From contig JAKPDL010000227.1 in NCBI GenBank assembly GCA_029552825.1, forward strand, positions 62,001-126,000: DNA of 64,000 bases. The letters are read 5' to 3'. The translations under genes and the position numbers were made by a program. Under the pieces are notes generated by a model that was not told where the DNA came from, did not search any database, and saw only the letters and a program-made list of their open reading frames with translations. The DNA is from Bacteroidota bacterium. GTDB taxonomy: Bacteria; Bacteroidota; Bacteroidia; Bacteroidales; VadinHA17. This document shows, in pieces, positions 45,659 through 55,537 of the stretch (position 1 is its first letter; each line of letters starts with the position of its first letter).

Positions 45659-46426
45659 ATGGCAAAGTTAATCCGGGACTTTAAAGTTTTAAATAATACT
45701 AAAATTACTCAAGATTATTTCATTCTTGAATTAGTCTCGCCGGAAAAGCTACAGAATTTAATGCCCGGACAGTTTGTTCAGGTGAGGATAGATGGCAGCA
45801 GGGAGACGTTTCTGAGGCGTCCTTTTTCAGTTCATGATTTAGATTACGATAAAAATTCAATAAAGATTCTGGTCCAGATTGCCGGAAAGGGAACAGAAAA
45901 AATGTCAAAACTCCTGCCTGGTGAAATTCTAAATATCATTTATCCTCTTGGCAGGCCTTTCAGTGAACCTAATAAAGGTGAGAATATCCTCCTTGTTGGC
46001 GGAGGTTCCGGTGTAGCACCTCTTCTTTTTCTGGCAAAACACATCAAGCAATTAGAGATAAATCCTGATATTCTTTTAGGTTTTAAAAGCCAACAACGTA
46101 TCATAGAAACTGAAGAATTTGAAAAATACGGCCGGGTTTTTATTACAACCGACGACGGATCTGCAGGAAGAGAGGGTTTGGTTACGGAACATCCTTTACT
46201 TCTTAAAGGTAAATACGACAGAATATATTGCTGTGGACCTGAAGCTATGATGAAAGCAGTAGTATCATTGGCAAAGTCGCGTAACATATTTTGTGAAGTA
46301 TCTCTTGAACACCTCATGGCATGTGGAATAGGCATATGCCTTTGCTGTATTGTAAAAACAACCAGGGGTAATATTTGTACATGCACTGAAGGTCCAGTTA
46401 TCAATGCAAATGAACTATTATGGTAA
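45659..46426 (+). CDS. pyrK: Dihydroorotate dehydrogenase electron-transfer subunit
   Basis: FAD and 2Fe-2S subunit that passes electrons from PyrD to NAD+. The 255 residues show [10 protein letters not shown] for FAD binding, [17 protein letters not shown] for NAD binding, [12 protein letters not shown], and the cluster motif [13 protein letters not shown] with a further cysteine in CTCTEG. It overlaps pyrD by 7 bp, so the subunits are translationally coupled in a class 1B heterotetramer. Confidence 0.95.
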   Translation: MAKLIRDFKVLNNTKITQDYFILELVSPEKLQNLMPGQFVQVRIDGSRETFLRRPFSVHDLDYDKNSIKILVQIAGKGTEKMSKLLPGEILNIIYPLGRPFSEPNKGENILLVGGGSGVAPLLFLAKHIKQLEINPDILLGFKSQQRIIETEEFEKYGRVFITTDDGSAGREGLVTEHPLLLKGKYDRIYCCGPEAMMKAVVSLAKSRNIFCEVSLEHLMACGIGICLCCIVKTTRGNICTCTEGPVINANELLW

Positions 46427-47337
46427 ACCTTAGTTTCAAAATAGGAAATCTCAGCTTTAAGAATCCTGTTATAACAGCTTCAGGTACATGTGGATATGGC
46501 ATAGAACTTGAAGATTTTATTTCACTTGAGAAACTGGGTGGAATTATCGTTAAGGGAATGACATTAAAACCACGAGAGGGAAATCCTTATCCAAGAATGG
46601 TTGAGACACCCTCAGGGATGCTTAATTCAGTGGGATTACAGAACAACGGGATTGAATATTTCGAAAAGCATATTTATCCAAGACTTACAGGTCTGGATAC
46701 AAATGTCATGATAAATGTAAATGGCAGTACAATCGAGGAATATGTTGAACTTGCTGAAAGGATATCTCATCTTGAAAAAATACCTGCAATTGAGTTAAAC
46801 ATTTCCTGTCCCAACGTTAAAATGGGAGGCATGGCCTTTGGTACAAATCCGGTTACTGCACGGGAGGTCATTAAATCAGTAAGAAAAGTTTATTCGCGGA
46901 TTCTGATTGTTAAACTTTCTCCTAATGTCACCTCGATAGAAGAGTTTGCAAAAATTGCCGAAGACGAAGGTGCTGATGCGATATCACTCGTAAATACTTT
47001 GCTGGGAATGGCAATAGATGTTAAAAAAATGAAACCTTCACTGGCTACAATTACCGGGGGACTATCTGGACCAGCCATTAAACCGGTTGCTGTAAGAATG
47101 GTATGGCAGGCAGCAAAAACGGTAAAAATACCAGTTATTGGAATAGGGGGAATTATGAATGAAATAGATGCTCTTGAATTTATAATGGCTGGAGCTACAG
47201 CTATCCAGGTTGGAACAGCATTATTTATCGATCCTTCAGTACCCTGTAAAATAATAACAGGCATAGAACAATTTCTGGTGGAAAGAGGTTTTGAAGATTA
47301 TTCCCTGCTGATAGGTTATATAAATAAGAATTTTTAA
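46420..47337 (+). CDS. pyrD: Dihydroorotate dehydrogenase, class 1B catalytic subunit
   Basis: Oxidises dihydroorotate to orotate in pyrimidine synthesis using FMN. It has 305 residues. The N-terminus has [10 protein letters not shown], the catalytic base is Cys130 in [10 protein letters not shown] (a cysteine marks class 1; class 2 has serine), and the FMN-phosphate region is [14 protein letters not shown] with [12 protein letters not shown]. Pairing with pyrK makes it the NAD-linked class 1B. Confidence 0.96.
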   Translation: MVNLSFKIGNLSFKNPVITASGTCGYGIELEDFISLEKLGGIIVKGMTLKPREGNPYPRMVETPSGMLNSVGLQNNGIEYFEKHIYPRLTGLDTNVMINVNGSTIEEYVELAERISHLEKIPAIELNISCPNVKMGGMAFGTNPVTAREVIKSVRKVYSRILIVKLSPNVTSIEEFAKIAEDEGADAISLVNTLLGMAIDVKKMKPSLATITGGLSGPAIKPVAVRMVWQAAKTVKIPVIGIGGIMNEIDALEFIMAGATAIQVGTALFIDPSVPCKIITGIEQFLVERGFEDYSLLIGYINKNF

Positions 47338-47484
47338 CATAGTTAAGGTACTTGTTAATCAATAAATTGATAAATTAATACTTATTTTTACCAAATTATT
47401 TGTTGAATAAATTTAAAATTTATAATTTTCAAACGATATTTTTAAAAATTATTAATCGATTAATAATATAAAAATCAAAACGTC

Positions 47485-47955
47485 ATGGCTGAAAATTTAC
47501 AGATAGATAACCTTGACAGGAAAATTCTGGATATAATTACAAAAAATGCCAGGATACCCTATCTGGAAGTTGCCAGAGAATGCGGGGTATCGGGGGCTGC
47601 AATTCATCAGCGTGTTCAAAGGCTGATCAGAATAGGAGTTATTAAAGGTTCAGAATTTAAAGTTGACCCGATAATGGTTGGTTTCAGAACCTGTGCCTAT
47701 ATTGGCATTTTCCTCGATCATCCAGGTGAATACAGGAATGTAGTTAAAAAATTCAAAGAGATTCCGGAGATAATCGAATGCCACTACACTACAGGAAATT
47801 ACTCTCTGTTTATCAAAGTTTATACACGTGATAACGAACACCTGAGGACAATTCTTACTGACAAAATTCAAACCATTCCGGGTGTTACCCGTACTGAAAC
47901 TCTTATCTCACTGGAAGAGTCAATCAACCGGCAGATTCCGGTTTTATCTGAGTAA
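47485..47955 (+). CDS. Lrp/AsnC-family transcriptional regulator
   Basis: A 156-residue protein. The N-terminal HTH is at about 8-60 (DNLDRKILDIITKNARIPYL, VSGAAIHQRVQRL), followed by an RAM/AsnC ligand-binding domain (TCAYIGIFLD, YTTGNYSLFIKVY). It probably senses an amino acid and binds DNA as a dimer or octamer. It ends at a strong palindromic terminator. Confidence 0.9.
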   Translation: MAENLQIDNLDRKILDIITKNARIPYLEVARECGVSGAAIHQRVQRLIRIGVIKGSEFKVDPIMVGFRTCAYIGIFLDHPGEYRNVVKKFKEIPEIIECHYTTGNYSLFIKVYTRDNEHLRTILTDKIQTIPGVTRTETLISLEESINRQIPVLSE

Positions 47956-47971
47956 TATAATTTGCACATTA

Positions 47972-48009
47972 AAAATAAAAAACAACCTGATCAGGTTGTT
48001 TTTTATTTT
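47972..48009. terminator. Perfect 38-nt palindromic terminator shared by lrp and tRNA-Lys
   Basis: Two 19-nt arms, 47972-47990 and 47991-48009, are exact reverse complements with core AACAACCTGATCAGGTTGTT. A-runs on the left and T-runs on the right give a terminator on both strands. It ends 2 nt from the 3' end of the tRNA. Confidence 0.88.
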
Positions 48010-48010
48010 G

Positions 48011-48083
48011 TGATCCAGCTGGGAATCGAACCCAGGACCCCATCCTTAAAAGGGATGTGCTCTACCGACTGAGCTACTGAATC
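48011..48083 (-). tRNA. tRNA-Lys (UUU)
   Basis: 73 nt on the minus strand. The acceptor arms GATTCAG and CTGGATC pair with one G-U, with an A discriminator. The D-arm region is TAGCTCAGTCGGTAGAGCA, and the anticodon arm is CATCC-CTTTTAA-GGATG, giving anticodon TTT. The T-arm is CTGGG-TTCGATT-CCCAG. CCA is not encoded. A promoter lies upstream and a palindromic terminator just downstream. Confidence 0.96.
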
Positions 48084-48103
48084 TTTAAAAATTTTTGCGA
48101 GTG

Positions 48104-48133
48104 CAAAGTTAGGATATTTTTACTAAAATCAAA
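48104..48133 (-). promoter_or_regulatory. Promoter of tRNA-Lys
   Basis: On the minus strand TTTG (48130-48133) and TAACTTTG (48104-48111) are 18 bp apart, matching the -33/-7 consensus. The -7 box lies 20 bp before the mature 5' end. Confidence 0.68.
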
Positions 48134-48221
48134 ATAAGAATAATTTTTCAATTGTTAATTTTAGTATTTTTCACCCATTAAATTTTAATTAAAATTCTGA
48201 CAAACAACATTCATTGCATAC

Positions 48222-49040
48222 ATGAAAAAATTCTTTAACGATAAGGTTGTGATAGTGACCGGAGCTTCCTCCGGGATCGGAAAGGCATTAGCATTTGAAT
48301 TTGCCAGAAACGGCAGTATTGTTGTGCTGGCCGCAAGGTCTGAAGACAAAATTGCTGAAATTGAAAAGCAGATAAGAGATAATGGAATGAAGGCCATGGC
48401 AGTTAAAACTGATGTTACCAGCAGGGAAGATTGCAGGATATTAATTGAAAAGAGTGTTAAAGAATTTGGAGGAATTGACATACTTGTTAATAACGCAGGC
48501 ATTTCAATGAAGGCTCTGTTTCATGAAACAGACATTAAAGTACTTCAAAGAGTCATGGATGTCAATTTCTGGGGTTCTGTGCACTGTGCTCAGTTTGCAT
48601 TGCCTTATCTTATTGAGCGTAAAGGAACGCTTGTTGGAATATCATCAATAGGAGGCTTCCATGGTTTGCCCGGAAGGGCTGGATATTCTGCATCAAAATC
48701 AGCACTTCATGGCCTTTACGAAAGCATACGTGTTGAGAACATAAAGAAAGGATTGAACGTACTTATTTTTGCACCAGGATTTACTGCTTCAGAAATCAGA
48801 AAAAATGCTTTGCTGGCCGATGGTTCAATACAGGGTGGATCTCCCCGCAATGAGGAAAAACTTGTCCAGCCGGAATATGTTGCCCAAAAGATTCTTAAAA
48901 GCATTTTAAGGAAGAATAAATATAAAATTATGACTATCGAAGGATATCTGACTGTACTGTTAAAAGTTTTTCTTCCAAACCTGGTCGATCGTGGTTATTA
49001 TAATGAATTTGCAAAAGAGCCGGATAATATCTTAAAATAA
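48222..49040 (+). CDS. Short-chain dehydrogenase/reductase (DHRS7-like)
   Basis: A 272-residue SDR. Cofactor motif TGASSGIG at about 14-21, NNAG in the middle, catalytic Ser in GISSIGG, and Y-x-x-x-K in YSASKSA, then FAPGFTASEIR. The C-terminus has a hydrophobic stretch GYLTVLLKVFLPNLVD that could contact the membrane. Substrate not identifiable. Not close kin to the SDR at 41310. Confidence 0.9.
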   Translation: MKKFFNDKVVIVTGASSGIGKALAFEFARNGSIVVLAARSEDKIAEIEKQIRDNGMKAMAVKTDVTSREDCRILIEKSVKEFGGIDILVNNAGISMKALFHETDIKVLQRVMDVNFWGSVHCAQFALPYLIERKGTLVGISSIGGFHGLPGRAGYSASKSALHGLYESIRVENIKKGLNVLIFAPGFTASEIRKNALLADGSIQGGSPRNEEKLVQPEYVAQKILKSILRKNKYKIMTIEGYLTVLLKVFLPNLVDRGYYNEFAKEPDNILK

Positions 49041-49132
49041 AGCCTAAATGTGAACGTTTTATAATAAAAGTAATTTTATACATTCATTTTCAGGATAAAT
49101 AAATTATTGAATAAAAACTTAAATTCAATCTT

Positions 49133-50215
49133 ATGAATAATTTTAAAATCAGATGGTTATTATCGATAATTATTCTGTTGCCATTTACTTTAAGTATTTC
49201 TATGGCTCAGATAGATAATGTTGAATTTCTAAGGGCCGGGGCAACAGATGGTATCAAAATTATTGAGGCTTATATGACACCCTGGGCAAATGCTTTTGGT
49301 GCAGGGCTGAACGGTAGCTGGTATAATACTGCAAAACCTCATAAATTTGGAGGATTTGATATCACAGCCGGCATAAATGTGGGAGTGGTTCCGAAGTCAG
49401 CAGGAACATACAATGTCTCAGATCTTGGACTTACAACTTTAACAGGTTCAGGTACAGCTTCTACTGTATCAGGACCCGATGTTAATGGTCCGCAGCTTAC
49501 AAAAGAGGCTTCATACGAGTCAACCACCGTAACATTGGCTTCTTTTTCACTTCCTCCAGGAACAAATTGGAGGTATATACCTGTCCCGACACTTCAGGCA
49601 GGTATAGGATTACCTCTCGGCACAGAGCTGAAAGCAAGGTATATTCCAAAAATTAATATTAAAGATGATGGAAATATTTCACTCTGGGGTATAGGATTAA
49701 TGCACAGCATAATGCAATATATTCCAGGTAACAAGCTGCTGCCAATTGATGTGTCGTTGTTCGGAGGCTATACCAAATTGCAAGGAAATGTAGCAGTGAG
49801 CCTTCAGCCGAAAGAGCCACAGAATTATTCAACCTATAACCCGGCAATAGCATTCAACGACCAGAAAATTGCAGCTACAGTTAATGCATTAAATATTGGT
49901 GTGGTTGCTTCAGTCAATGTCCCAGTTATTACTATTTATGGCGGACTTGGTTACAGCAAAACACAAACCAAAATTTCCCTCGAAGGAAATTTCCCAACGC
50001 CTGTTCTCGTTGCAACACCTACACCACATGCAGAATACAATGACTCAGGAGTGATTAAAGGTAGTTCAATACAACCTATAGATATTAAGAATTTTTCAGG
50101 TTTAAGAGCGAACGTGGGAATCAGAATAAAACTGGCTGTTATAACAATTCATGCTGATTATACAAGGGCTCAGTATAATGTATTGTCAGCTGGATTTGGG
50201 GTTTCATTCAGATAA
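49133..50215 (+). CDS. DUF6588-family exported protein
   Basis: A 360-residue protein with a signal peptide (about 1-25, ending SISMAQ). The body is rich in Gly, Thr and aromatic residues with alternating strands, including AYMTPWANAFGAGLNGSWYN, KFGGFDITAGINVGV and GIGLMHSIMQYIPG. It ends in AGFGVSFR, consistent with an outer-membrane barrel. I assign it to DUF6588 by recollection of the N-terminal pattern. Role unknown. Followed by a terminator. Confidence 0.74.
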   Translation: MNNFKIRWLLSIIILLPFTLSISMAQIDNVEFLRAGATDGIKIIEAYMTPWANAFGAGLNGSWYNTAKPHKFGGFDITAGINVGVVPKSAGTYNVSDLGLTTLTGSGTASTVSGPDVNGPQLTKEASYESTTVTLASFSLPPGTNWRYIPVPTLQAGIGLPLGTELKARYIPKINIKDDGNISLWGIGLMHSIMQYIPGNKLLPIDVSLFGGYTKLQGNVAVSLQPKEPQNYSTYNPAIAFNDQKIAATVNALNIGVVASVNVPVITIYGGLGYSKTQTKISLEGNFPTPVLVATPTPHAEYNDSGVIKGSSIQPIDIKNFSGLRANVGIRIKLAVITIHADYTRAQYNVLSAGFGVSFR

Positions 50216-50237
50216 TAAATATTTAACAATATACTTG

Positions 50238-50277
50238 ACCCCGGTACTCAAAGCATAAGTCCGGGGTAATTTTTTTC
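50238..50277 (+). terminator. Terminator after the DUF6588 gene
   Basis: A 7-bp GC-rich stem (ACCCCGG at 50238-50244 with CCGGGGT at 50261-50267), a 16-nt loop, then AA and a T7 run. It lies 22 bp after the stop. Confidence 0.75.
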
Positions 50278-50325
50278 ATGTATTTTGATTATATTTATTT
50301 GACCTAAAATGAAGATTTATCACAG

Positions 50326-52512
50326 GTGCTTTCAAGGGAAATATATTCACGATACCGTACACTCTTATATGCATCCAGGCGTTCATTACCTGAGAAAGAT
50401 ATTCCTATTATCAGAAAAGCACTGGATATTCTGGTGGAGCATTGCAGCGACAGAAAAACATTAACCGGTAATTCAGTTATCATTCATGCGCTTGATGTCG
50501 CGAATATTGTGGTTTCTGAAATCGGACTGGGGATTTCAGCCGTTGCAGGTACACTTATTCATTATGTATACGATTCGGTTAAAAATAGAAAAGAAGAGCT
50601 TTTAAATACCTTCGGGCAGGGTACTATAAATATACTTGAAGGGCTTTCAAAGATATCTGTTATTGAATCAGCCAGGATTTCATATGAATCAGAAAACTTT
50701 CGCAAGCTTCTTTTAAGTCTGGCAGATGATGTCAGAGTTATTCTTATCAAACTGGCTGAAAGGCTTGTAGTAATGAGAAACCTTGACAGTGCAGAGGAAA
50801 AAACAAAACTTTCACTCTCTTCTGAAACTTATTTTCTTTATGCTCCTCTTGCTCACCGGCTGGGATTATATAATATTAAATCAGACCTTGAGGATCTTTC
50901 AATAAAATACCTTGAACCTGATCAGTATAATTACATTAGTGAGAAGCTTAAGAAAACAGCTGTTTCACGTAATAGATTTATTAAGGAATTTACCACTCCC
51001 ATCAAGGAAAGACTTCTAAAGAATGGCTTTAAGTTCAGTATAAAAAGTCGCACAAAATCAATTCATTCTATTCTCAGTAAAATGAGAAAGCAGGGTATTG
51101 ATTTTGATGAAGTTTATGACATTTTTGCTGTGAGGATCATTATAGAAAGTAAACCTGAAAATGAAAAATCAGATTGCTGGCAGGTATATTCAATAGTTAC
51201 AGATTTATATCAGCCCAATCCCAGCCGTCTTCGTGATTGGATTTCGGTTCCGAAGTCAAATGGTTACGAATCGCTTCATACAACTGTTATAGGTCCGGGA
51301 GGCAGGTGGGTGGAGGTGCAGATAAGGACAACAAGGATGGATGAGATTGCGGAAAAAGGACTTGCTGCACATTATAAATACAAAGGTTTGAGGGATGGTG
51401 AATCGGGTCTTGATCAATGGCTTGCGAGGATGCGGGAGATACTTGAGACAAGTGACAAAGATGATTCTTTTATTGATCAGGTAAGGTCGGGGCTCTATTC
51501 GGACGAAGTATTTGTTTTTACACCAAAAGGAGAACTTCGACAGCTACCGGCAGGAGCAACGGTTCTCGATTTTGCATTTGATATTCATACTGAAGTTGGC
51601 CGGACCTGCGTTGGAGCCAAAGTCAACGGCAGGAATGTAACATTGAGGTATGTACTGCAAAATGGAGATCAGGTCTCGGTGCTCACATCCAGGAATCAGA
51701 AACCGACACATAATTGGCTCTCGTTTGTAATAACCTCAAAGGCAAAAGCTAAAATTAAGCAGGCACTTAACGAAGAGAAAACACTTCATGCAGCAGAAGG
51801 AAAGGAGATGCTTATGCGCCGCCTTAAGAACTGGAAAATACCTTTCGGAGACGCAGTGATAAATAAACTCCTTTCGCACTACCAGTTAAAATCGGCACAG
51901 GACCTTTATTATCAAATTGCTCTTGAGAAAATTAATCTACTGGATATAAAAGATTTACTAACAAAACCTGAAGTAAAAGATAAGGCAGAGAAAGATAATG
52001 TTGAAACAGATAGCAGCACCGTTATTGAAGACCGTTTATCGCAATTATATACAGATTACCTTGTTATTGATGAAAAAATAGAAGGACTTGATTATAAGCT
52101 TGCGAAATGTTGCAATCCAGTTTTTGGTGACAGGATTTTTGGGTTTGTTACAGTTTCAGATGGCATAAAAATCCACAGAACTTCATGCCCTAATGCCCAG
52201 TATATGTTATTGAGATATCCATATAGATACGTATCAGCCAGGTGGACCAAAACAAGCGATATGCCTGATTTCAGGGCATCGGTAAAAGTTACAGGCATTG
52301 CAGAAGTTGGGATTATAAACAGGATTGCTGATGTAATTACTGAAAACAGAATTGTATTGCGAAGTTTTAATTATAAAATGAATGAAGGAATGTTTGAAGG
52401 TATGCTTCAGATAATGGTGCCTAATAATGATGTATTACAAAGTATTATAAAAAAGATTTTGTCAATTAAAGGAGTTCTGAAGGCTGTAAGGACTGAGAGC
52501 GGAGAGTGGTAA
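50326..52512 (+). CDS. relA: RelA/SpoT-family (p)ppGpp synthetase with degenerate hydrolase domain
   Basis: A 728-residue alarmone synthetase starting with GTG; the only nearby ATG at 50309 is out of frame. The N-terminal HD region appears inactive: the usual HDVVED is HYVYDS, and LADRLHNMR is LAERLVVMR. The synthetase domain looks intact: RTKSIHSILSKM, DIFAVRIII, NGYESLHTTVIGP, VQIRTTRMDEIAEKGLAAHY. A TGS domain follows (VFTPKGELRQLPAGATVLDF), then the zinc-finger-like CCNPVFGD...RTSCPNA, and a C-terminal ACT domain. It is probably the synthesis-only Rel of Bacteroidota, with a bifunctional SpoT elsewhere. Confidence 0.9.
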   Translation: MLSREIYSRYRTLLYASRRSLPEKDIPIIRKALDILVEHCSDRKTLTGNSVIIHALDVANIVVSEIGLGISAVAGTLIHYVYDSVKNRKEELLNTFGQGTINILEGLSKISVIESARISYESENFRKLLLSLADDVRVILIKLAERLVVMRNLDSAEEKTKLSLSSETYFLYAPLAHRLGLYNIKSDLEDLSIKYLEPDQYNYISEKLKKTAVSRNRFIKEFTTPIKERLLKNGFKFSIKSRTKSIHSILSKMRKQGIDFDEVYDIFAVRIIIESKPENEKSDCWQVYSIVTDLYQPNPSRLRDWISVPKSNGYESLHTTVIGPGGRWVEVQIRTTRMDEIAEKGLAAHYKYKGLRDGESGLDQWLARMREILETSDKDDSFIDQVRSGLYSDEVFVFTPKGELRQLPAGATVLDFAFDIHTEVGRTCVGAKVNGRNVTLRYVLQNGDQVSVLTSRNQKPTHNWLSFVITSKAKAKIKQALNEEKTLHAAEGKEMLMRRLKNWKIPFGDAVINKLLSHYQLKSAQDLYYQIALEKINLLDIKDLLTKPEVKDKAEKDNVETDSSTVIEDRLSQLYTDYLVIDEKIEGLDYKLAKCCNPVFGDRIFGFVTVSDGIKIHRTSCPNAQYMLLRYPYRYVSARWTKTSDMPDFRASVKVTGIAEVGIINRIADVITENRIVLRSFNYKMNEGMFEGMLQIMVPNNDVLQSIIKKILSIKGVLKAVRTESGEW

Positions 52513-52527
52513 AAACATTATTAAAAA

Positions 52528-55467
52528 TCAAACCGAACGTGGATCTTTTTTTACCGGCAGTTTTGCCATTTTCTCAACTTCTATGGAGGGGAAACCAAAA
52601 TCCACAACAACCTTGCCTGCTATTAGATATATGCCACTTCCTTTGAAAGGATAATTTTTCAGTGATTGTGGAAAATGCACTGTGTCAAAAAAGTTTCCTT
52701 CTGCATCAATAAAGCATCCGAAGTTCATCCATTCGTTTTTTACTGTTTTAATGTATTTTACGGTAACAAGTTGTCCTACCATTTTTACTTTTTTCCCTTC
52801 ATATTTATTTAATTCATGCGCAAATATTTCTCCCCGGAATGATGTTTCCAGCATATCGAACCAGGAAACAGATACGGGGAATCCTATAAGTTCGATTTCG
52901 TCGTAAGCATCGGAAAGCTTGTCATATTCAAGTTCGGGGAGTGAATACATCCTTGCAGGAGAGAAGAAGAGCGGCTTAGTAGGTTCCGGCTTACTCTTAT
53001 TCATCAGCATGTGTGCTTCCCACAGAAGTGAGGCTTTCGGTTTTCCTGTAAACCTGAAGGCGCCGGCCCGTATAAGAAGAATAAGCTGTTCAAGACCGGG
53101 GTTAACACGGTTAATAAAGTCGTTCAGACTGTTAAATGGACCGCCCGTTTGTCTCTCTTCTTCGATCAGTCTGGCAATTTTTTCTTCAAGGTTCTGTATA
53201 TGAATAAAACCCAGATATATATCCTTTCCATAAATAGTTGTCTTATAGGTACTTTTGTTTACACAGGGCAGATTAATTTTACCTCCGTATCTTTTTGCTT
53301 CATGGACATAAACCCAGGCAGAGTAAAACCCTCCGAAATTATTAATAACAGCTACCATAAATTCAAGCGGGAAATGAGCTTTCAGGTAAAGGCTCTGGAG
53401 GCTCTCAACGGCGTATGATGCAGAGTGTGCCTTGGAAAAGGAATATCCGGCAAATGACTCTATCTGGCGCCAGACCTCTTTGGTAATTTCTTCATTGTAA
53501 CCTTTTTCCCTGCAGTTTGAGAAAAACTTGTTCATTATTCTCTTCATTTCCTGTTTCGACCGGTATTTTCCGCTCATTGCGCGCCTGAGAATGTCTGCAT
53601 CGGCCAGATCCAGACCTGCGAAATGGTGGCATATTTTAATTACATCTTCCTGATAAATCATTACACCGAATGTCTCTTCCAGTTGTTCTTTCATAACAGG
53701 ATGGAGATATTCAAACTTACCCGGGTTATGAAAACGGTAAATATATTCTCTCATCATGCCAGAGCGTGCAACACCAGGTCTTATCACAGAGCTGGCAGCA
53801 ACAAGAGTTTTGTAATCTTTACATTTTAGTTTTTTGAGAAGTCCCCGCATTGCCGGACTTTCAATATAAAAGCATCCTTTGGTTTCACCTTTTCTTAGGA
53901 ATTCTTTCACAAGGGGGTCTTGTTTGAATTTATCGATGTCGTATATATCCACTTTAATGTTTCTGTTTTTAAGGATTATTTCGGCGCTTTCGCGGATATG
54001 CCCAATACCTCTCTGGCTTAGTATGTCGAGCTTTTCAAAGCCTATCTCTTCAGCAGTGTACATGTCCCACTGTGTGGTTTGAAAGCCTTTGGGCGGAAAA
54101 TCAAGTGCTGTATAATAGGTAACCGGCTCTTCAGAGATTATAACGCCTCCGGCATGAATGCTTCTGATGTTGGGGAAGTCGGCAATTTTAAGTCCTGTTT
54201 CGAAAATCTTATCGGCTATTCCGTTGCGGTTAATATCGGCACAGGGGTTATCTATCAGGTTATCAATTTCTTCCTTGGGTAGGCCATATATTTTCCCCAG
54301 TTCTCTTACAATAGATTTACCCCTGAAAGTATTTATTGTGCCTATGAGTGCGGTATGGCGGTATCCGTATCTTTTGAAAATGTAGTCGAGCACTTCATCT
54401 CTTTCTTTCCATGAGTAATCAATATCGAAGTCGGGCGGGCTGCTTCTGCGGGGGTTGATGAACCGTTCAAAGTAAAGGTTCAGGTCGATAGGGTCAACGT
54501 TGGTGATTTTCAGACAATAAGCAACTATTGAATTGGCACCGCTACCTCTGCCGACGTGGTAAAAGCCTCTCGACATTGAGTACCGTACGATATCCCAGGT
54601 AATCAGGAAATAGGCAGAAAAGCCGAGTTTGTCGATTATTTCAAGCTCGTGTTTAATTCTCCGCTTTGCTTCTTCGTTATTGTTGCCGTACCTGTAAAGC
54701 ATGCCGTCCCATGCAAGTTTCTCAAGTAGCAGTTTGTCGTCGTAACGGCTTGCTGAGTACACTTTTTTATTTTTGTTGCTTTCAAGGTCGGGTGAGAAAT
54801 CAGAGTTACTGATCAGTTTTTCAGTAGTTTCAATCAGTTCGGGGAAGGATTTGAAGATGTTTATTATTTCATCCTTTGTGCGGAATATTTCATCGTTGGG
54901 GGCGCATTGTGAGGGCTGGAGATGGCTCAGGAGTATGTTATTGTCGATGGCCCTCAGGCTTTTGTGGATCTGGTAATCATCACTTGCAGCAAAAGTTACA
55001 GGATTGATTATTAACATTTTCGAGCGTTTAAGGGCAGGGGGGAAGCTGATAAGGCGGTTTACTTCTTTTGGCCGTATGCCTATGTACTCATTTTCGTAAA
55101 GTTTGCGTCCCGGAATTTTACCGACTGAATAAATTATGCAGGCATTATTGAATCGTGGCGCAGGGAATTCGATTGGCATGCCATTGATATTATGGCTGGT
55201 CAGGAATTCATTCAGTTCCCGGAAACCTTCATTATTCATTGCGATGCCAGTGTACAGGAACTCGTTTCCGTTTCTGAACTCAATGCCAGCAAGAGGCTTT
55301 ATGTTTTTTTCTCTGCAGAGTTTAACGAATTCAAGTACGCCTGTGGAGTTGTTTATATCGGTAAGGGCAATTGCCTCTGCACGGTATTCAGCAGCTTTGC
55401 TTACAAGTTGTTCGACAGACATTGTTCCGTAGCGCAGGCTGTAATATGAATGGCAATTCAGAAACAT
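52528..55467 (-). CDS. Short DNA polymerase III alpha-type subunit (DnaE2/ImuC-like)
   Basis: A 979-residue C-family polymerase, about 180-250 residues shorter than a replicative DnaE. The PHP domain is at about 1-230; its first His-x-His position reads NCHS, so metal-dependent proofreading may be lost. The polymerase core has HVGRGSGANSIVAYCL, the catalytic PPDFDIDYSWKERD, GVMIYQEDV, and FSKAHSASYAVESL. An OB-fold follows near 870-970 (KVKMVGQLVTVKYIKT). It lies 70 bp after dinB, opposite a LexA-like repressor, so it is probably the damage-inducible translesion polymerase rather than the replicase. Confidence 0.9.
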   Translation of the reverse strand: MFLNCHSYYSLRYGTMSVEQLVSKAAEYRAEAIALTDINNSTGVLEFVKLCREKNIKPLAGIEFRNGNEFLYTGIAMNNEGFRELNEFLTSHNINGMPIEFPAPRFNNACIIYSVGKIPGRKLYENEYIGIRPKEVNRLISFPPALKRSKMLIINPVTFAASDDYQIHKSLRAIDNNILLSHLQPSQCAPNDEIFRTKDEIINIFKSFPELIETTEKLISNSDFSPDLESNKNKKVYSASRYDDKLLLEKLAWDGMLYRYGNNNEEAKRRIKHELEIIDKLGFSAYFLITWDIVRYSMSRGFYHVGRGSGANSIVAYCLKITNVDPIDLNLYFERFINPRRSSPPDFDIDYSWKERDEVLDYIFKRYGYRHTALIGTINTFRGKSIVRELGKIYGLPKEEIDNLIDNPCADINRNGIADKIFETGLKIADFPNIRSIHAGGVIISEEPVTYYTALDFPPKGFQTTQWDMYTAEEIGFEKLDILSQRGIGHIRESAEIILKNRNIKVDIYDIDKFKQDPLVKEFLRKGETKGCFYIESPAMRGLLKKLKCKDYKTLVAASSVIRPGVARSGMMREYIYRFHNPGKFEYLHPVMKEQLEETFGVMIYQEDVIKICHHFAGLDLADADILRRAMSGKYRSKQEMKRIMNKFFSNCREKGYNEEITKEVWRQIESFAGYSFSKAHSASYAVESLQSLYLKAHFPLEFMVAVINNFGGFYSAWVYVHEAKRYGGKINLPCVNKSTYKTTIYGKDIYLGFIHIQNLEEKIARLIEEERQTGGPFNSLNDFINRVNPGLEQLILLIRAGAFRFTGKPKASLLWEAHMLMNKSKPEPTKPLFFSPARMYSLPELEYDKLSDAYDEIELIGFPVSVSWFDMLETSFRGEIFAHELNKYEGKKVKMVGQLVTVKYIKTVKNEWMNFGCFIDAEGNFFDTVHFPQSLKNYPFKGSGIYLIAGKVVVDFGFPSIEVEKMAKLPVKKDPRSV

Positions 55468-55537
55468 TGTTTTTGTCTTTTGTTACTTAGCCAGCATACA
55501 GCATACAAGGTACTGTGCTGTTTTTTGTGTTTATTTT

